Shown piece after piece: positions 42,936 through 51,421 of a DNA stretch of 64,000 bases. Below the pieces are notes generated by a model. It made no database searches and was not told the DNA's origin. It was given only the letters and a program-made list of their open reading frames with translations. The first letter of the stretch is position 1. Every line of letters starts with the position of its first letter. Origin of the DNA: Streptomyces hydrogenans (GTDB taxonomy: Bacteria > Actinomycetota > Actinomycetes > Streptomycetales > Streptomycetaceae); contig NZ_BNBS01000015.1 of NCBI RefSeq assembly GCF_014656075.1, forward strand, positions 23,001 to 87,000, given 5' to 3'. The position numbers and the translations under genes are program-made.

Positions 42936-43535
42936 TCAGGCACCCGGTTTCACGGCGCGCGCGCCGTCGAGGACCAGGTCGACCAGACGGGTGGCGAAGA
43001 CCTCGTCGAGGGGGGCGCCGCTGATCAGGGCGCGGGTGAAGAGGGGGCCGCTGACGGCCTCGATGACGAGGGCGGGGTCGGTGCCGGGAGGGAGTTCGCC
43101 GCGGTCGACGGCGCGGCGGACCATGACGGCGCCGCGGTCGAGCCGGTCGGTCCAGTAGGCGAGGCGGTGGTCCGGCAGGCCGGAGTCGCGTTCGGCGCTG
43201 AGGCGGAGCAGGGCCTCGCCCTGGGGGGTGGCGAGGAGGGAGGCGAGGGTGCCGAAGTAGCCGACGAGGTCGGACCGGAGGTCCCCGGTGTCCGGGAGGG
43301 GCACGGCCGTGTCGAGCTGTTCGGCGAGGGCCTCCAGGATCAGCTTCTCGCGGGTGCCCCAGCGGCGGTAGACGGAGGTCTCGTGGACGCCGGCGGCCCG
43401 GGCGACGGCGCCGACGGTGGTGCCGGCGAGCCCGTGCTCGGTGAGGACGTCGACGGTGGCGGCGAGGACGGCGCTGCGCATCCGCGCGCCGCGGCGCCGC
43501 AGGGGCGGGACGGACGGGTCGTCGGTGGGGGCCAT
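42936..43535 (-). CDS. TetR-family repressor of the adjacent alcohol dehydrogenase gene
   Basis: This 199-aa TetR regulator has its helix-turn-helix at about residues 18-62 (RSAVLAATVDVLTEHGLAGTTVGAVARAAGVHETSVYRRWGTREKLI). The C-terminal part (FGTLASLLATPQGEALLRLSAERD, and VIEAVSGPLFTRALISG) matches TetR_C ligand domains. It is divergent from the dehydrogenase gene, and the 123-base gap contains two near-identical palindromes, so repression of both genes is the simple model. The inducer is unknown. Confidence 0.9.
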   Translation of the reverse strand: MAPTDDPSVPPLRRRGARMRSAVLAATVDVLTEHGLAGTTVGAVARAAGVHETSVYRRWGTREKLILEALAEQLDTAVPLPDTGDLRSDLVGYFGTLASLLATPQGEALLRLSAERDSGLPDHRLAYWTDRLDRGAVMVRRAVDRGELPPGTDPALVIEAVSGPLFTRALISGAPLDEVFATRLVDLVLDGARAVKPGA

Positions 43536-43545
43536 GCCGGGATCC

Positions 43546-43567
43546 TAACGCAAGGTGACTTGCTTTA
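43546..43567. promoter_or_regulatory. TetR operator 1
   Basis: GCAAG-GTGA-CTTGC within TAAC...TTTA. The centre is 44 bp, about four helical turns, from operator 2. It lies 11 bases before the tetR start. Confidence 0.8.
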
Positions 43568-43590
43568 CGCGGGGCGCGGACGTACGTTTC

Positions 43591-43611
43591 ATCGCAAGGC
43601 GACTTGCGTTA
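43591..43611. promoter_or_regulatory. TetR operator 2
   Basis: GCAAG-GCGA-CTTGC within ATC...GTTA. It lies 48 bases before the dehydrogenase start, where a promoter is expected. Confidence 0.8.
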
Positions 43612-43658
43612 TGAGGGTTCCGGTCCCCGGGTCGCCGTCGTGTCGAGGAGGTCACGTG

Positions 43659-44672
43659 ATGGAGCAGATGCTCGCCGCCCGGCTGCACGTCCCCAGCCGC
43701 ACCCTGCGGATCGAGGAGGTGGCGAAGCCCGAGCCGGGGCCCGGCCAGGTGCTGGTGAAGGTGGAGGCCGCCGGCGTCTGCCTGTCGGACGTCCACCTGA
43801 TCGACGGCACCCTCACCCCGCTGCTGCTGCCCGGCGACACCGTCACCCTCGGGCACGAGGTCTCCGGCACGATCGCGGAGACCGGGCCCGGCGTCACCCG
43901 CTGGACCCCGGGGCAGCGGGTCGTGCTGTACGCGGGCGAGGTCCGCGACGGCGTCACCCACACCCGGGGCGTCGACTACGACGGCGGCTGGGCCGAGTAC
44001 GCGCTCTCCGCCGAGGACGCCCTCGTCGAACTGCCGGACACGATCCCCTTCGACCAGGGCGCGATCATCCCGGACGCGGTCTCCACCCCGTGGGGCGCGA
44101 TCACGGCCACGGGCGCCGTCCGGCCGGCCGAGGCGGTCGGCGTCTGGGGCGCGGGCGGGCTCGGCGTGCACGCCGTACAGCTGCTGCGGGCCGTCGGGGC
44201 GTGCCCGATCGTCGCGGTCGACCCGAACCCCACCGCCCGTGAACGCGCCCTCGCCCGGGGCGCGGACCTGGCGCTCGACCCGGCCGACCCGGCGCTGCGC
44301 GAGCGGATCGGCGCGGCGACGGGCGGGGCCGGTCTCGCGGCGGCCTTCGACTTCGCCGGTGTCCCGGCCGTCCGGGCGCAGGCGCTGTCGGTCCTTGCCC
44401 CGAAGGGCAGGCTGGTCCTGGTGGGCCTGACCGACCAGCCCCTGACGGTCGCCGACGGCACCCGCTTCAGCTACCTCCAGCAGCAGATCCTTGGCCACTA
44501 CGGCTCCGACATGCCGGTGGCGCTGCCCCAGCTGCTCGCGCTGGTGCGGGGCGGGCGGCTCGACTTCTCCGGTTCGATCAGCGGCGAACTCCCGCTCGCC
44601 CGGGCCGCCGAGGCGGTGGAGCGGCTGGAGAGCAAGGCCGGCGACCCGATCCGGCTGATCCTGCGCCCCTGA
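43659..44672 (+). CDS. Zinc-type (MDR) alcohol dehydrogenase
   Basis: This 337-aa medium-chain dehydrogenase has GroES-like and Rossmann domains. The N-terminus reads GQVLVKVEAAGVCLSDVHLIDG with the catalytic Cys, GHEVSGTIAETGPGV supplies the second zinc ligand region, and GVWGAGGLGVHAVQLLRAVG is the nucleotide motif. The usual four-cysteine structural-zinc lobe is not seen: the segment LYAGEVRDGVTHTRGVDYDG has none, which points to a catalytic-zinc-only subtype. GAGGAGG lies seven bases before the ATG. It is under likely TetR control. Confidence 0.88.
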   Translation: MEQMLAARLHVPSRTLRIEEVAKPEPGPGQVLVKVEAAGVCLSDVHLIDGTLTPLLLPGDTVTLGHEVSGTIAETGPGVTRWTPGQRVVLYAGEVRDGVTHTRGVDYDGGWAEYALSAEDALVELPDTIPFDQGAIIPDAVSTPWGAITATGAVRPAEAVGVWGAGGLGVHAVQLLRAVGACPIVAVDPNPTARERALARGADLALDPADPALRERIGAATGGAGLAAAFDFAGVPAVRAQALSVLAPKGRLVLVGLTDQPLTVADGTRFSYLQQQILGHYGSDMPVALPQLLALVRGGRLDFSGSISGELPLARAAEAVERLESKAGDPIRLILRP

Positions 44673-44795
44673 CCGGTGCCCTGATCCGATCCGCCGAACC
44701 CGCGCCCCCTCGACCGGGCGCCCCCGATCCGGGCCCGTGCCGTCCCACCCCTGCGGCGCGGGCCCGTCCGCGTCCGCACGGCCGGACGGGACGCC

Positions 44796-47138
44796 TCAGA
44801 ACGTCTCGCCGGGCGAGTCGGCGAGGCGGTGGCGGGCGGTGCGGACGGCGGGGGCCAGTGCGGCGAGGGCGCCGGTCGCGGTGGCGGCGAGCACCAGGGC
44901 GCCGAGGAACAGGGGGTCGGGGAGGCGGGCGACGCCCGCGCCGAGGCCGGTCGCGGCGGCCTCGGCGTCGACGAGACGGTGGCCGAGCGCCGCTCCGAGG
45001 GTCGTGCCCAGGACGGCGGCGGCCAGGGCGGTGAGGGCGGCGGCGGTGACGACGACGGCGCCGATCTGCCGGGGGGTCAGCCCGATGGCCCTCAGGGCGA
45101 GCAGGTCGCGCGCCCGGTCGCGCACCCCCGTGCCGATCAGGGTGAGCAGTTCGACGAGCGCGATGAGGGCGAGGGCGGCGGCGAGGGCGGCGGGGACGCC
45201 GCGCGGGGCGTCCTCGCCGCCCGCGGGGTCGGCCGTGGCACGGACCTCGGCGTCCCCGCCGGTCGCGGCGGCGACGGCGGCGGCGGTCCGCCGGGGGTCG
45301 GCTCCGGGGCGCAGGACGAGGGCGTGGAAGGCGGGGCGGAGGTCGGGGGCGCCGTCGCGGAGGGTGTCGAGGGTGGTGGAGACGACCCGGCCGCCGTGGT
45401 CGGGTTCGATGCTGCGGCCGACGAGGTGGAGGATCTGCGGGCGGCCGCCGACGGTCATCCGCACCCACTCCCCCACCCGGACGCCGAGGAGGTCCAGGAG
45501 GCCCTGCCCCGCGACGGCCTCGTCGGGTCCGGTGGGGGCGCGTCCCTCGGCGATCGCGTGGGGGTAGGGGTCGTCGGCGGTGCCGAGGCCGCGCAGGGTG
45601 ATGGTGGCCGTCTGGCCGGGGACGAGGGCGGGGAACTCGGCGCCGGGGACGGCGTCGGCGACCCCGGGGACGGCTTCGAGGGCGGCGGCCGCCGCGGCCG
45701 CGGGGCGCGGTTCCGCGGTGCGGACGGTCAGGGCGGCGGCACGGCCCACGCGCGCCGGGTCGGTACGGAACTGGCCCAGGGTCGACCAGGCGACGAGGGC
45801 CACGGTCATCAGGGCGATCGGGAGTGCGAGCCGGGCCGTGGCACCGAGGACGCGGGCGCGGCCGGGCGCCGTGAAGGCGGAGCGCCAGCCGAGGACGAGG
45901 ACCGGGGAGAGGCGCCTCGCGAGGGCGCGGCGGCCGAGCGGGGAGAGCCGGTCGAGGAGGGGATGGGCCTGGCGGGCGGCGGGGACCGGGGGGACGCGGC
46001 TGGCCCGCCAGGCGGCGAGCGCGGCGACGGCGGCGAGGAGGAGGACGGCGGCGACGGGCACGCCGGTCACGGCCAAGCGGTGACCGGGCAGCCGGGGCCA
46101 GAGGGCGACGGCGGCGCCGACGCGGCCGGGGATCCACCGGCCGCAGGCGAGGGTGGCGGCGGTGCCGAGTGCAGCGCCGGCGACGGCGAAGCCGAGGTGC
46201 TGGAGGAGGAAGCCGCGGATCACCTGGCCGGGGGTGAAGCCGACGGCCTTGAGGACGGCGATGTCGCCGGCCTGTCCCCGGATGCGGGCGCGGACCGCGC
46301 CGGCGACGGCGACGGCCGCGGCGAGGAGGGCGGCGAGGCCGAAGGCGGCGAAGATCTGGCCGAGGAGCCGGTCGTCGCCGCCGAGGTCTGCCTTGGCCCG
46401 CTGCCAGGTGGTGACCTGGTCGATCCGCTCGGCGCCCAGGAGGGTGACGGCGCGCTGGACGGCGTAGTCGGTGTCGTCGGCGTCCTTCAGGCGCAGTCCG
46501 ACGCTCTGTCCGGTGGCGGCGGGGGCGAGGCGGTCCAGGGTCTCGGGGAGGAGCCAGCCGACGCCGTCGCCCTGGCCGGCGCGGTAGCGGGGCTCGGCGG
46601 TCTCGGCGACGCCGACGACGTGGAGGGTGCGGGTGGTGGGGCCGCGGCGGCCGGTGAGGGTCACGGTGACGGTCTCGCCGGGTTCGGCCCACAGGGTGCG
46701 GGCGAGCGTGCGTTCCAGCACGACCTGGTCCCGGGGGCCGTCGGTGGTGAGCCAGCGGCCCTCGGTGAGGAGGGGGCGGGCGGTGTCGGGCGGCCGGGCC
46801 CCGGTGGCGCGCAGGGCGACGCCGGCGCGGGTGCCGCCGGTCTCCAGGGTGGCGGCGGCCGTCCGGAAGGGGCCGGAGACGGCGGCGACCTCGTCGAGGG
46901 CGGCGAGCGGGGCGACGGCGGCCGCGTCGAAGCCCTCGCGTCCCTCGCGGCCGTGCAGCCAGACGTGACTGCCCTGGGACTGCTGGAAGACGCGCTGCCA
47001 GGGGCTGACCGCGTAGCCGAGCAGGGCGGCGGCGAGGAGGAGGGAGGCGATGACGCCGGCGCTGGCGAGCACGGCGAAGAGGGCCTCGCCCCGGTGGGTG
47101 CGGAGGTCGGAGTGGACCCACCGCCAGGTCGCCCGCAT
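44796..47138 (-). CDS. FtsX-domain ABC transporter permease
   Basis: This 780-aa permease has the MacB/LolC-like arrangement of two FtsX modules. An N-terminal helix (ALFAVLASAGVIASLLLAAALLGYA) precedes an extracytoplasmic domain of about 230 residues. Helices at about 270-390 (FAAFGLAALLAAAVAVAGAVRARIRGQAGDIAVLKAVGFTP) are followed by a second extracytoplasmic domain and three more helices with ALRAIGLTPRQIGAVVVTAAALTALAAAVLG. Partnered with the ATPase 81 bases upstream, it should power lipid, peptide or drug extrusion or cell-wall-enzyme control. Confidence 0.9.
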   Translation of the reverse strand: MRATWRWVHSDLRTHRGEALFAVLASAGVIASLLLAAALLGYAVSPWQRVFQQSQGSHVWLHGREGREGFDAAAVAPLAALDEVAAVSGPFRTAAATLETGGTRAGVALRATGARPPDTARPLLTEGRWLTTDGPRDQVVLERTLARTLWAEPGETVTVTLTGRRGPTTRTLHVVGVAETAEPRYRAGQGDGVGWLLPETLDRLAPAATGQSVGLRLKDADDTDYAVQRAVTLLGAERIDQVTTWQRAKADLGGDDRLLGQIFAAFGLAALLAAAVAVAGAVRARIRGQAGDIAVLKAVGFTPGQVIRGFLLQHLGFAVAGAALGTAATLACGRWIPGRVGAAVALWPRLPGHRLAVTGVPVAAVLLLAAVAALAAWRASRVPPVPAARQAHPLLDRLSPLGRRALARRLSPVLVLGWRSAFTAPGRARVLGATARLALPIALMTVALVAWSTLGQFRTDPARVGRAAALTVRTAEPRPAAAAAAALEAVPGVADAVPGAEFPALVPGQTATITLRGLGTADDPYPHAIAEGRAPTGPDEAVAGQGLLDLLGVRVGEWVRMTVGGRPQILHLVGRSIEPDHGGRVVSTTLDTLRDGAPDLRPAFHALVLRPGADPRRTAAAVAAATGGDAEVRATADPAGGEDAPRGVPAALAAALALIALVELLTLIGTGVRDRARDLLALRAIGLTPRQIGAVVVTAAALTALAAAVLGTTLGAALGHRLVDAEAAATGLGAGVARLPDPLFLGALVLAATATGALAALAPAVRTARHRLADSPGETF

Positions 47139-47219
47139 GCCGTCCGCCCTCCGTCTGCTCGGCCGCTCGGGACCGGCCCGTCCCGGTCCTCCGCGCTGGT
47201 CGGTGCTGGTCGGTTCCGG

Positions 47220-47993
47220 TCAGTCCTTCAGGTCGAGCACGCCGGTCACCCCCGGGCGGGCGGGGGCCGGTTCGCCGAGGGTGGCGTCGTCGGCGATCCG
47301 GCCGTCGAAGAAGCTGATGACGCGGTCGGCGGCGCTCGCCATCCGGGCGTCGTGGGTGACCATCAGGATGGTCTGGCCGCGGGCGTGGAAGCGGGCGAGG
47401 AGGCGCAGGACGTCTCGGGTGCCCTTGCTGTCGAGGCTGCCGGCGGGTTCGTCGGCGAGGAGGAGCGCGGGCCGGTTGACGAGGGCGCGGGCGAGGGCGA
47501 CGCGCTGCTGCTCGCCACCGGAGAGGGCGCCGGGGAGGGCGTTCTCCCGTCCCTGGAGGCCGAGTTCGGCGAGGAGTTCGGCGCGGCTCGCGCGGGCGGC
47601 GCGGGGGGTGGCGCCGGCGAGGAGGGCGGGGAGCTCGACGTTGTCGGCGACGGTGAGGTGGGAGACGAGGTTGAAGAACTGGAAGACGATGCCGACGCTG
47701 CGGCGGCGCAGGACCGCCCAGCGGGCCTCGCCGTGGCCGTCGACGCGTTCGCCGCCGATCCAGAGGCGGCCGGCGTCGGGGCGCTCCAGGCCGCCGACCA
47801 GGTGGAGGAGGGTGGACTTGCCCGCTCCGGAGGGGCCGGTGATCGCGACGAACTCGCCCTCGCGGACGGTGAGGTCGACGTCCCGGACGGCGTGGACGGG
47901 GGCGCGGTCGCCGCGGTGGGTCTTGGCCAGGCCCTCGGCGTGCACGATCGCGCCCGGCGGGGGCGGGTTCCCCGGGGTGCCCGGCTCGGTCAT
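47220..47993 (-). CDS. ABC transporter ATP-binding protein, LolD/MacB type
   Basis: This 257-aa nucleotide-binding protein has Walker A ITGPSGAGKSTLLHL, Q-loop FQFFNLVSHLTVADNVELP, signature LSGGEQQRVALARAL, Walker B LLLADEPAGSLD and H-loop ILMVTHD. The spacing and the VFQFFNL phrase are those of ATPases serving FtsX permeases. Its ATG overlaps the padR stop (ATGA), so translation is coupled to the regulator. Confidence 0.93.
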   Translation of the reverse strand: MTEPGTPGNPPPPGAIVHAEGLAKTHRGDRAPVHAVRDVDLTVREGEFVAITGPSGAGKSTLLHLVGGLERPDAGRLWIGGERVDGHGEARWAVLRRRSVGIVFQFFNLVSHLTVADNVELPALLAGATPRAARASRAELLAELGLQGRENALPGALSGGEQQRVALARALVNRPALLLADEPAGSLDSKGTRDVLRLLARFHARGQTILMVTHDARMASAADRVISFFDGRIADDATLGEPAPARPGVTGVLDLKD

Positions 47994-48496
47994 TCGAGCT
48001 CCTCCTGACAGCGCTCCAGCCAGTCGAGGTCGGCCTGGAGGTGCAGCATGGCGCCCTCGATGAGGAGTTGCGCGATCTTGTTGTCGCGGTCCTCGCCCGC
48101 GGCGAGCCGGGAGAGGCTGCGCATGGTGTTGAGGTGCTGCCGCCGCTGCCGGTTGATCAGGGCGATCGGGTCGGCGAGTCCGGAGAGGGGGGCGAGGGCG
48201 AGCTTCATGAAGAACCCGTCGCGCACCCTGGGTTCGTCGGTGGTGTCCTCGAACCACGCGGCGACGGCCTCCCGTCCGGCGTCCGTCAGGCGGTAGATCC
48301 GCTTGTTGGGGCGGCCCGTCTGTTCGACGTCCTCGCCCTCGATGAGTCCGCTCTTCTCCAGTCGCCCGAGGGTCACGTAGACCTGGCCGACGTTGGGCTG
48401 AGGGTAGGCGGAGCCGAGGAGTTGTTCAAGGCCCTGCTTGAGCTCGTAGCCGTGGGCGGGGCCCCGGGTGAGGAGTGCCAGCAGCTGCTGCCGCAC
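47990..48496 (-). CDS. PadR-family transcriptional regulator
   Basis: This 168-aa PadR protein has the winged helix QQLLALLTRGPAHGYELKQGLEQLLGSAYPQPNVGQVYVTLGRLEKSGLI and the wing GRPNKRIYRLTDAGREAV. A C-terminal helical domain (ALINRQRRQHLNTMRSL) serves dimerisation. GGGGGAG precedes the GTG start. It is the first gene of a three-gene operon with ABC ATPase and permease, an arrangement in which PadR usually represses its own operon until a drug or envelope signal binds. Confidence 0.92.
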   Translation of the reverse strand: MRQQLLALLTRGPAHGYELKQGLEQLLGSAYPQPNVGQVYVTLGRLEKSGLIEGEDVEQTGRPNKRIYRLTDAGREAVAAWFEDTTDEPRVRDGFFMKLALAPLSGLADPIALINRQRRQHLNTMRSLSRLAAGEDRDNKIAQLLIEGAMLHLQADLDWLERCQEELE

Positions 48497-48661
48497 GCGC
48501 TCCCCCTTCTGTGTCGTGCGCCGTTCCCGGCCGGTGGTGGCGGCCCGGGGGCCGGTGGACCGGCGGTCGCCGGGTCCGCCGGACCAGTATCACCGATGCG
48601 GCTCGCGCCGGGTCCTGCCACGATGGACCGTCGCGCGGGACACCGCGTCCGGGAGGTGCGC

Positions 48662-49951
48662 ATGGGATGGGTACGGTCCGTGGCGAGGGGCGCGCTGGTC
48701 GTGGCGGTCCTGCTGGCGGGGTGCGCCGGGAGCGTGCCGCCGGGCGGGGCGGCGGCCGGGGGCCGGGGAGCGCTGACGTTCGTGACGGCGGGGGACCTCA
48801 CGGACTATCTGGCGCCGCTGGTGGAGGAGTGGAACGCCGCGCGGCCGGCGGAGCGGGTGTCGCTGGTCGAGCTGCCGGACGCGGCGGACGAGACGCGGGC
48901 GCAGATGCTGAGCGAACTGCGGTCCGGGAGCCGCCGGTTCGACGTGCTGAACATCGACGTGGCGTGGACGTCGGAGTTCGCGGCGGCGGGGCTGATCGCG
49001 CCGCTGGAGCGGGGGCGGTTCGATCTGGACGCCTTCCTGGCGCCGGTGGTGGACACGGCGACGTTCCGGGGGCGGTTGTACGCGGTGCCGTACGTGACCA
49101 ACGCGGGGTTGCTGTACTACCGGAAGGACGTGCTGGACGCGGCGGGCGAGCGGCCGCCGCGGACCTGGGCCGAGCTGGCCCGGCTGGCCAGGACGCTGGC
49201 GCCGCGGCACGGACTCGGCGGTTACGCGGGCCAGTTCCTGCCGTACGAGGGGCTGACGGTGAACGTCACGGAGGCGATCCGGTCGGCGGGCGGGGCGGTG
49301 CCGCGCGAGGAGGGCGCGCGGGCGGGTGACGCGGAGGCGGCGCGGGAGGCGCTGTCGTTCCTGGCGGGCGGGGTGCGGGAGGGCTGGATCCCGGCGGAGG
49401 CGCTGCGGTTCAAGGAGGAGGAGTCGAAGCGGGCCTTCGAGGCGGGCCGGCTGCTCTTCCTGCGGAACTGGCCGTACGTGTACGCGGACGCGGCGCGGCC
49501 CGGCTCGAAGGTGGCGGGGCGGTTCGGGGCGGTGCCGCTGCCGGGTCCCGACGGGCCGGGCAGGAGCGTGCTCGGCGGCTCCAACCTGGCGGTGTCGGCC
49601 CGGTCCCGGCATCCGGCGACGGCCGCCGACTTCCTCGCGTACCTGACGAGCGAGCCGGTGCAGCGGAGGGTGCTGACGCGGGGTTCGCTGCCGCCGGTGC
49701 GGGCTTCGCTGTACGCGGATCCGGAGCTGGTGGCGGCCCATCCGTACCTTCCGATCCTGCGGGAGAGCGTGCTGGCGGCGGTGCCCCGGCCGAAGAGCGC
49801 GCGGTACGACCAGGTGAGCCTGGCGGTGCAGGCGGTGGCGCAGGACGTGCTGGCGCTGCGGACGTCGCCGGAGGAGGGGGTCCGGCGGCTGACGCGCGAG
49901 CTGGCGGCGATCCCGTCCCTTCCTTCCCGGAATTCTCTGCCTACCCGTTAG
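48662..49951 (+). CDS. Extracellular solute-binding lipoprotein (family 1), first copy
   Basis: This 429-aa sugar-type binding protein has a leader VARGALVVAVLLAGCAG with lipobox LLAGC. The mature part has LTFVTAGDLTDYLAPLVEEWNAARP, DVLNIDVAWTSEFAAAGLIAPL, YAVPYVTNAGLLYYRKDVLDAAG, TWAELARLARTLA and GGSNLAVSARSRHPATAADFLAYLTSEPVQR, all typical of trehalose/maltose-type binding proteins. GGGAGG precedes the ATG. It lies 132 bases upstream of a second binding protein and is divergent from padR. Confidence 0.9.
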   Translation: MGWVRSVARGALVVAVLLAGCAGSVPPGGAAAGGRGALTFVTAGDLTDYLAPLVEEWNAARPAERVSLVELPDAADETRAQMLSELRSGSRRFDVLNIDVAWTSEFAAAGLIAPLERGRFDLDAFLAPVVDTATFRGRLYAVPYVTNAGLLYYRKDVLDAAGERPPRTWAELARLARTLAPRHGLGGYAGQFLPYEGLTVNVTEAIRSAGGAVPREEGARAGDAEAAREALSFLAGGVREGWIPAEALRFKEEESKRAFEAGRLLFLRNWPYVYADAARPGSKVAGRFGAVPLPGPDGPGRSVLGGSNLAVSARSRHPATAADFLAYLTSEPVQRRVLTRGSLPPVRASLYADPELVAAHPYLPILRESVLAAVPRPKSARYDQVSLAVQAVAQDVLALRTSPEEGVRRLTRELAAIPSLPSRNSLPTR

Positions 49952-50023
49952 GTAACGCACCCCTCGGTCCTTCCTGACGCATGCCCAAATCCAGTTCGTG
50001 ACAAGCCTGTTGGGTCCGCACCG

Positions 50024-50073
50024 TTGACATGCTTTCGCCTTCGCTACTTAACATGAATGCATCGAAGCGAAGG
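50024..50073 (+). promoter_or_regulatory. Promoter-like sequence and inverted repeat before the ABC uptake operon
   Basis: TTGACA at 50024-50029 is followed by TACTTAACAT at 50045-50054, a plausible sigma-70 promoter with irregular spacing. CCTTCGCT (50038-50045) and AGCGAAGG (50066-50073) form an 8-bp inverted repeat whose right arm touches the ribosome site of the next gene. It could be an operator or a weak leader hairpin. Confidence 0.45.
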
Positions 50074-50083
50074 AAGGACGACC

Positions 50084-51409
50084 ATGCGACGACCCTCCCT
50101 CACGACCCTCCGCGCCACCGGCGCGCTCACCGCGGCACTCGCCCTCGCGCTCACCGCCTGTGGCGGCGACGCGGATCCGAAGTCCGGCGGCGAACTCGCC
50201 GGCACGACCGTCACGGTCGCCGGCGTGTGGACCGGCGGCGAGCAGAAGAACTTCAAGAAGGTCCTCGACGCGTTCAGCGCGAAGACCGGCGCCAAGACCG
50301 TCTTCGTGCCCTCCGGCGACAACGTCTCCACCTTCGTGGGCAGCAAGATCGAGGGCGGCAACGCCCCCGAGGTCGTGCTCGTCCCGCAGGTCGGCGTCCT
50401 CCGGCAGTTCGCCGAGGCCGGCTGGCTCACGCCCCTCTCCGAGAAGACCGCCACGACCGCCGCAGGGAACCTGGCGCCGGTCTGGAAGGAGTACGGCACG
50501 GTCGACGGCGCCTACTACGGCCTGTACTTCAAGGCCGCGCACAAGTCGACGGTCTGGTACGCCCCCGACGCGCTGGAACAGGCCGGCGTCGCCGAGCCGA
50601 AGAGCTGGGACGAACTCCTCGCGTCGGGCCGCACCCTCGCCGACTCCGGCAGGCCCGCGTTCGCCGTGGCCGGCGAGGACGGCTGGACGCTCACCGACTG
50701 GTTCGAGAACGTCTACCTGTCGCAGGCCGGGCCGGAGAAGTACGACCTGCTCGCCCGCCACGAGCTGAAGTGGACCGACCCCAGCGTCGTCACCGCGCTC
50801 ACCACCCTGGCGGAGGTGTTCGAGGACGAGCGGCTGGTCGCGGGCGGCGCCGCCGAGGCGCTGCGGACCGACTTCCCCGGCTCCGTGGAGAAGGTCTTCG
50901 GGCCCGAGCCCAAGGCGGCCCTCGTCTACGAGGGCGACTTCGTCGGCGGCGTCGCCCGGGACGAGTTCGGCAGGAAGCCGGGCGAGGACGCGAAGTTCTT
51001 CCCCTTCCCCCCGGTCGGCTCCGGGAAGGCGCCCGTGGTCAGCGGCGGCGACGCCGCCGTCGTCCTCAAGGACGCGAAGAACGCGGACGCCGGGATGCGG
51101 CTCCTGGAGTTCCTCGCCACCCCCGAGGCCGCCGAGGTGTGGGCCGGCGCCGGCGGCTTCCTCTCCCCCAACAAGGACGTGAAGCCGGAGGCGTACGCGG
51201 ACGACACCGCCCGCGCGACGGCCGCCTCGCTCGTCGCCGCGGGCGACACCGTCCGCTTCGACATGTCCGACCAGGCACCCGCCGCGTTCGGCGGCACCAA
51301 GGGCGCCGGCGAGTGGAAGCTGCTCCAGGACTTCCTCCGCGACCCCTCGGACCCGAAGCGGACCGCGGCCGCCCTGGAGGCCGCGGCGGCCAAGGCGTAC
51401 GGGAACTGA
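50084..51409 (+). CDS. Extracellular solute-binding lipoprotein (family 1), second copy
   Basis: The leader TGALTAALALALTACGG has a lipobox ending at Cys26. The mature 441-aa protein has TVTVAGVWTGGEQKNFKKVLDAFSAKTG, NAPEVVLVPQVGVLRQFAEAGWLTPL, YYGLYFKAAHKSTVWYAPDALEQAGV, KSWDELLASGRTLADSGRPAFAV and ALVYEGDFVGG. It is similar to alpha-glucoside binding proteins and differs strongly from the first copy. AAGGAAGG precedes the ATG. It is followed after 12 bases by the permease genes. No ATPase gene is present; Streptomyces sugar systems normally share MsiK. Confidence 0.92.
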   Translation: MRRPSLTTLRATGALTAALALALTACGGDADPKSGGELAGTTVTVAGVWTGGEQKNFKKVLDAFSAKTGAKTVFVPSGDNVSTFVGSKIEGGNAPEVVLVPQVGVLRQFAEAGWLTPLSEKTATTAAGNLAPVWKEYGTVDGAYYGLYFKAAHKSTVWYAPDALEQAGVAEPKSWDELLASGRTLADSGRPAFAVAGEDGWTLTDWFENVYLSQAGPEKYDLLARHELKWTDPSVVTALTTLAEVFEDERLVAGGAAEALRTDFPGSVEKVFGPEPKAALVYEGDFVGGVARDEFGRKPGEDAKFFPFPPVGSGKAPVVSGGDAAVVLKDAKNADAGMRLLEFLATPEAAEVWAGAGGFLSPNKDVKPEAYADDTARATAASLVAAGDTVRFDMSDQAPAAFGGTKGAGEWKLLQDFLRDPSDPKRTAAALEAAAAKAYGN

Positions 51410-51421
51410 GGCCGGCCCGCC

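Noticed and set aside
44829..48008. 1059-codon forward frame opposite the FtsX-ABC operon
   Set aside because: Gly/Glu-rich shadow; the reverse strand has Walker, signature and FtsX motifs.
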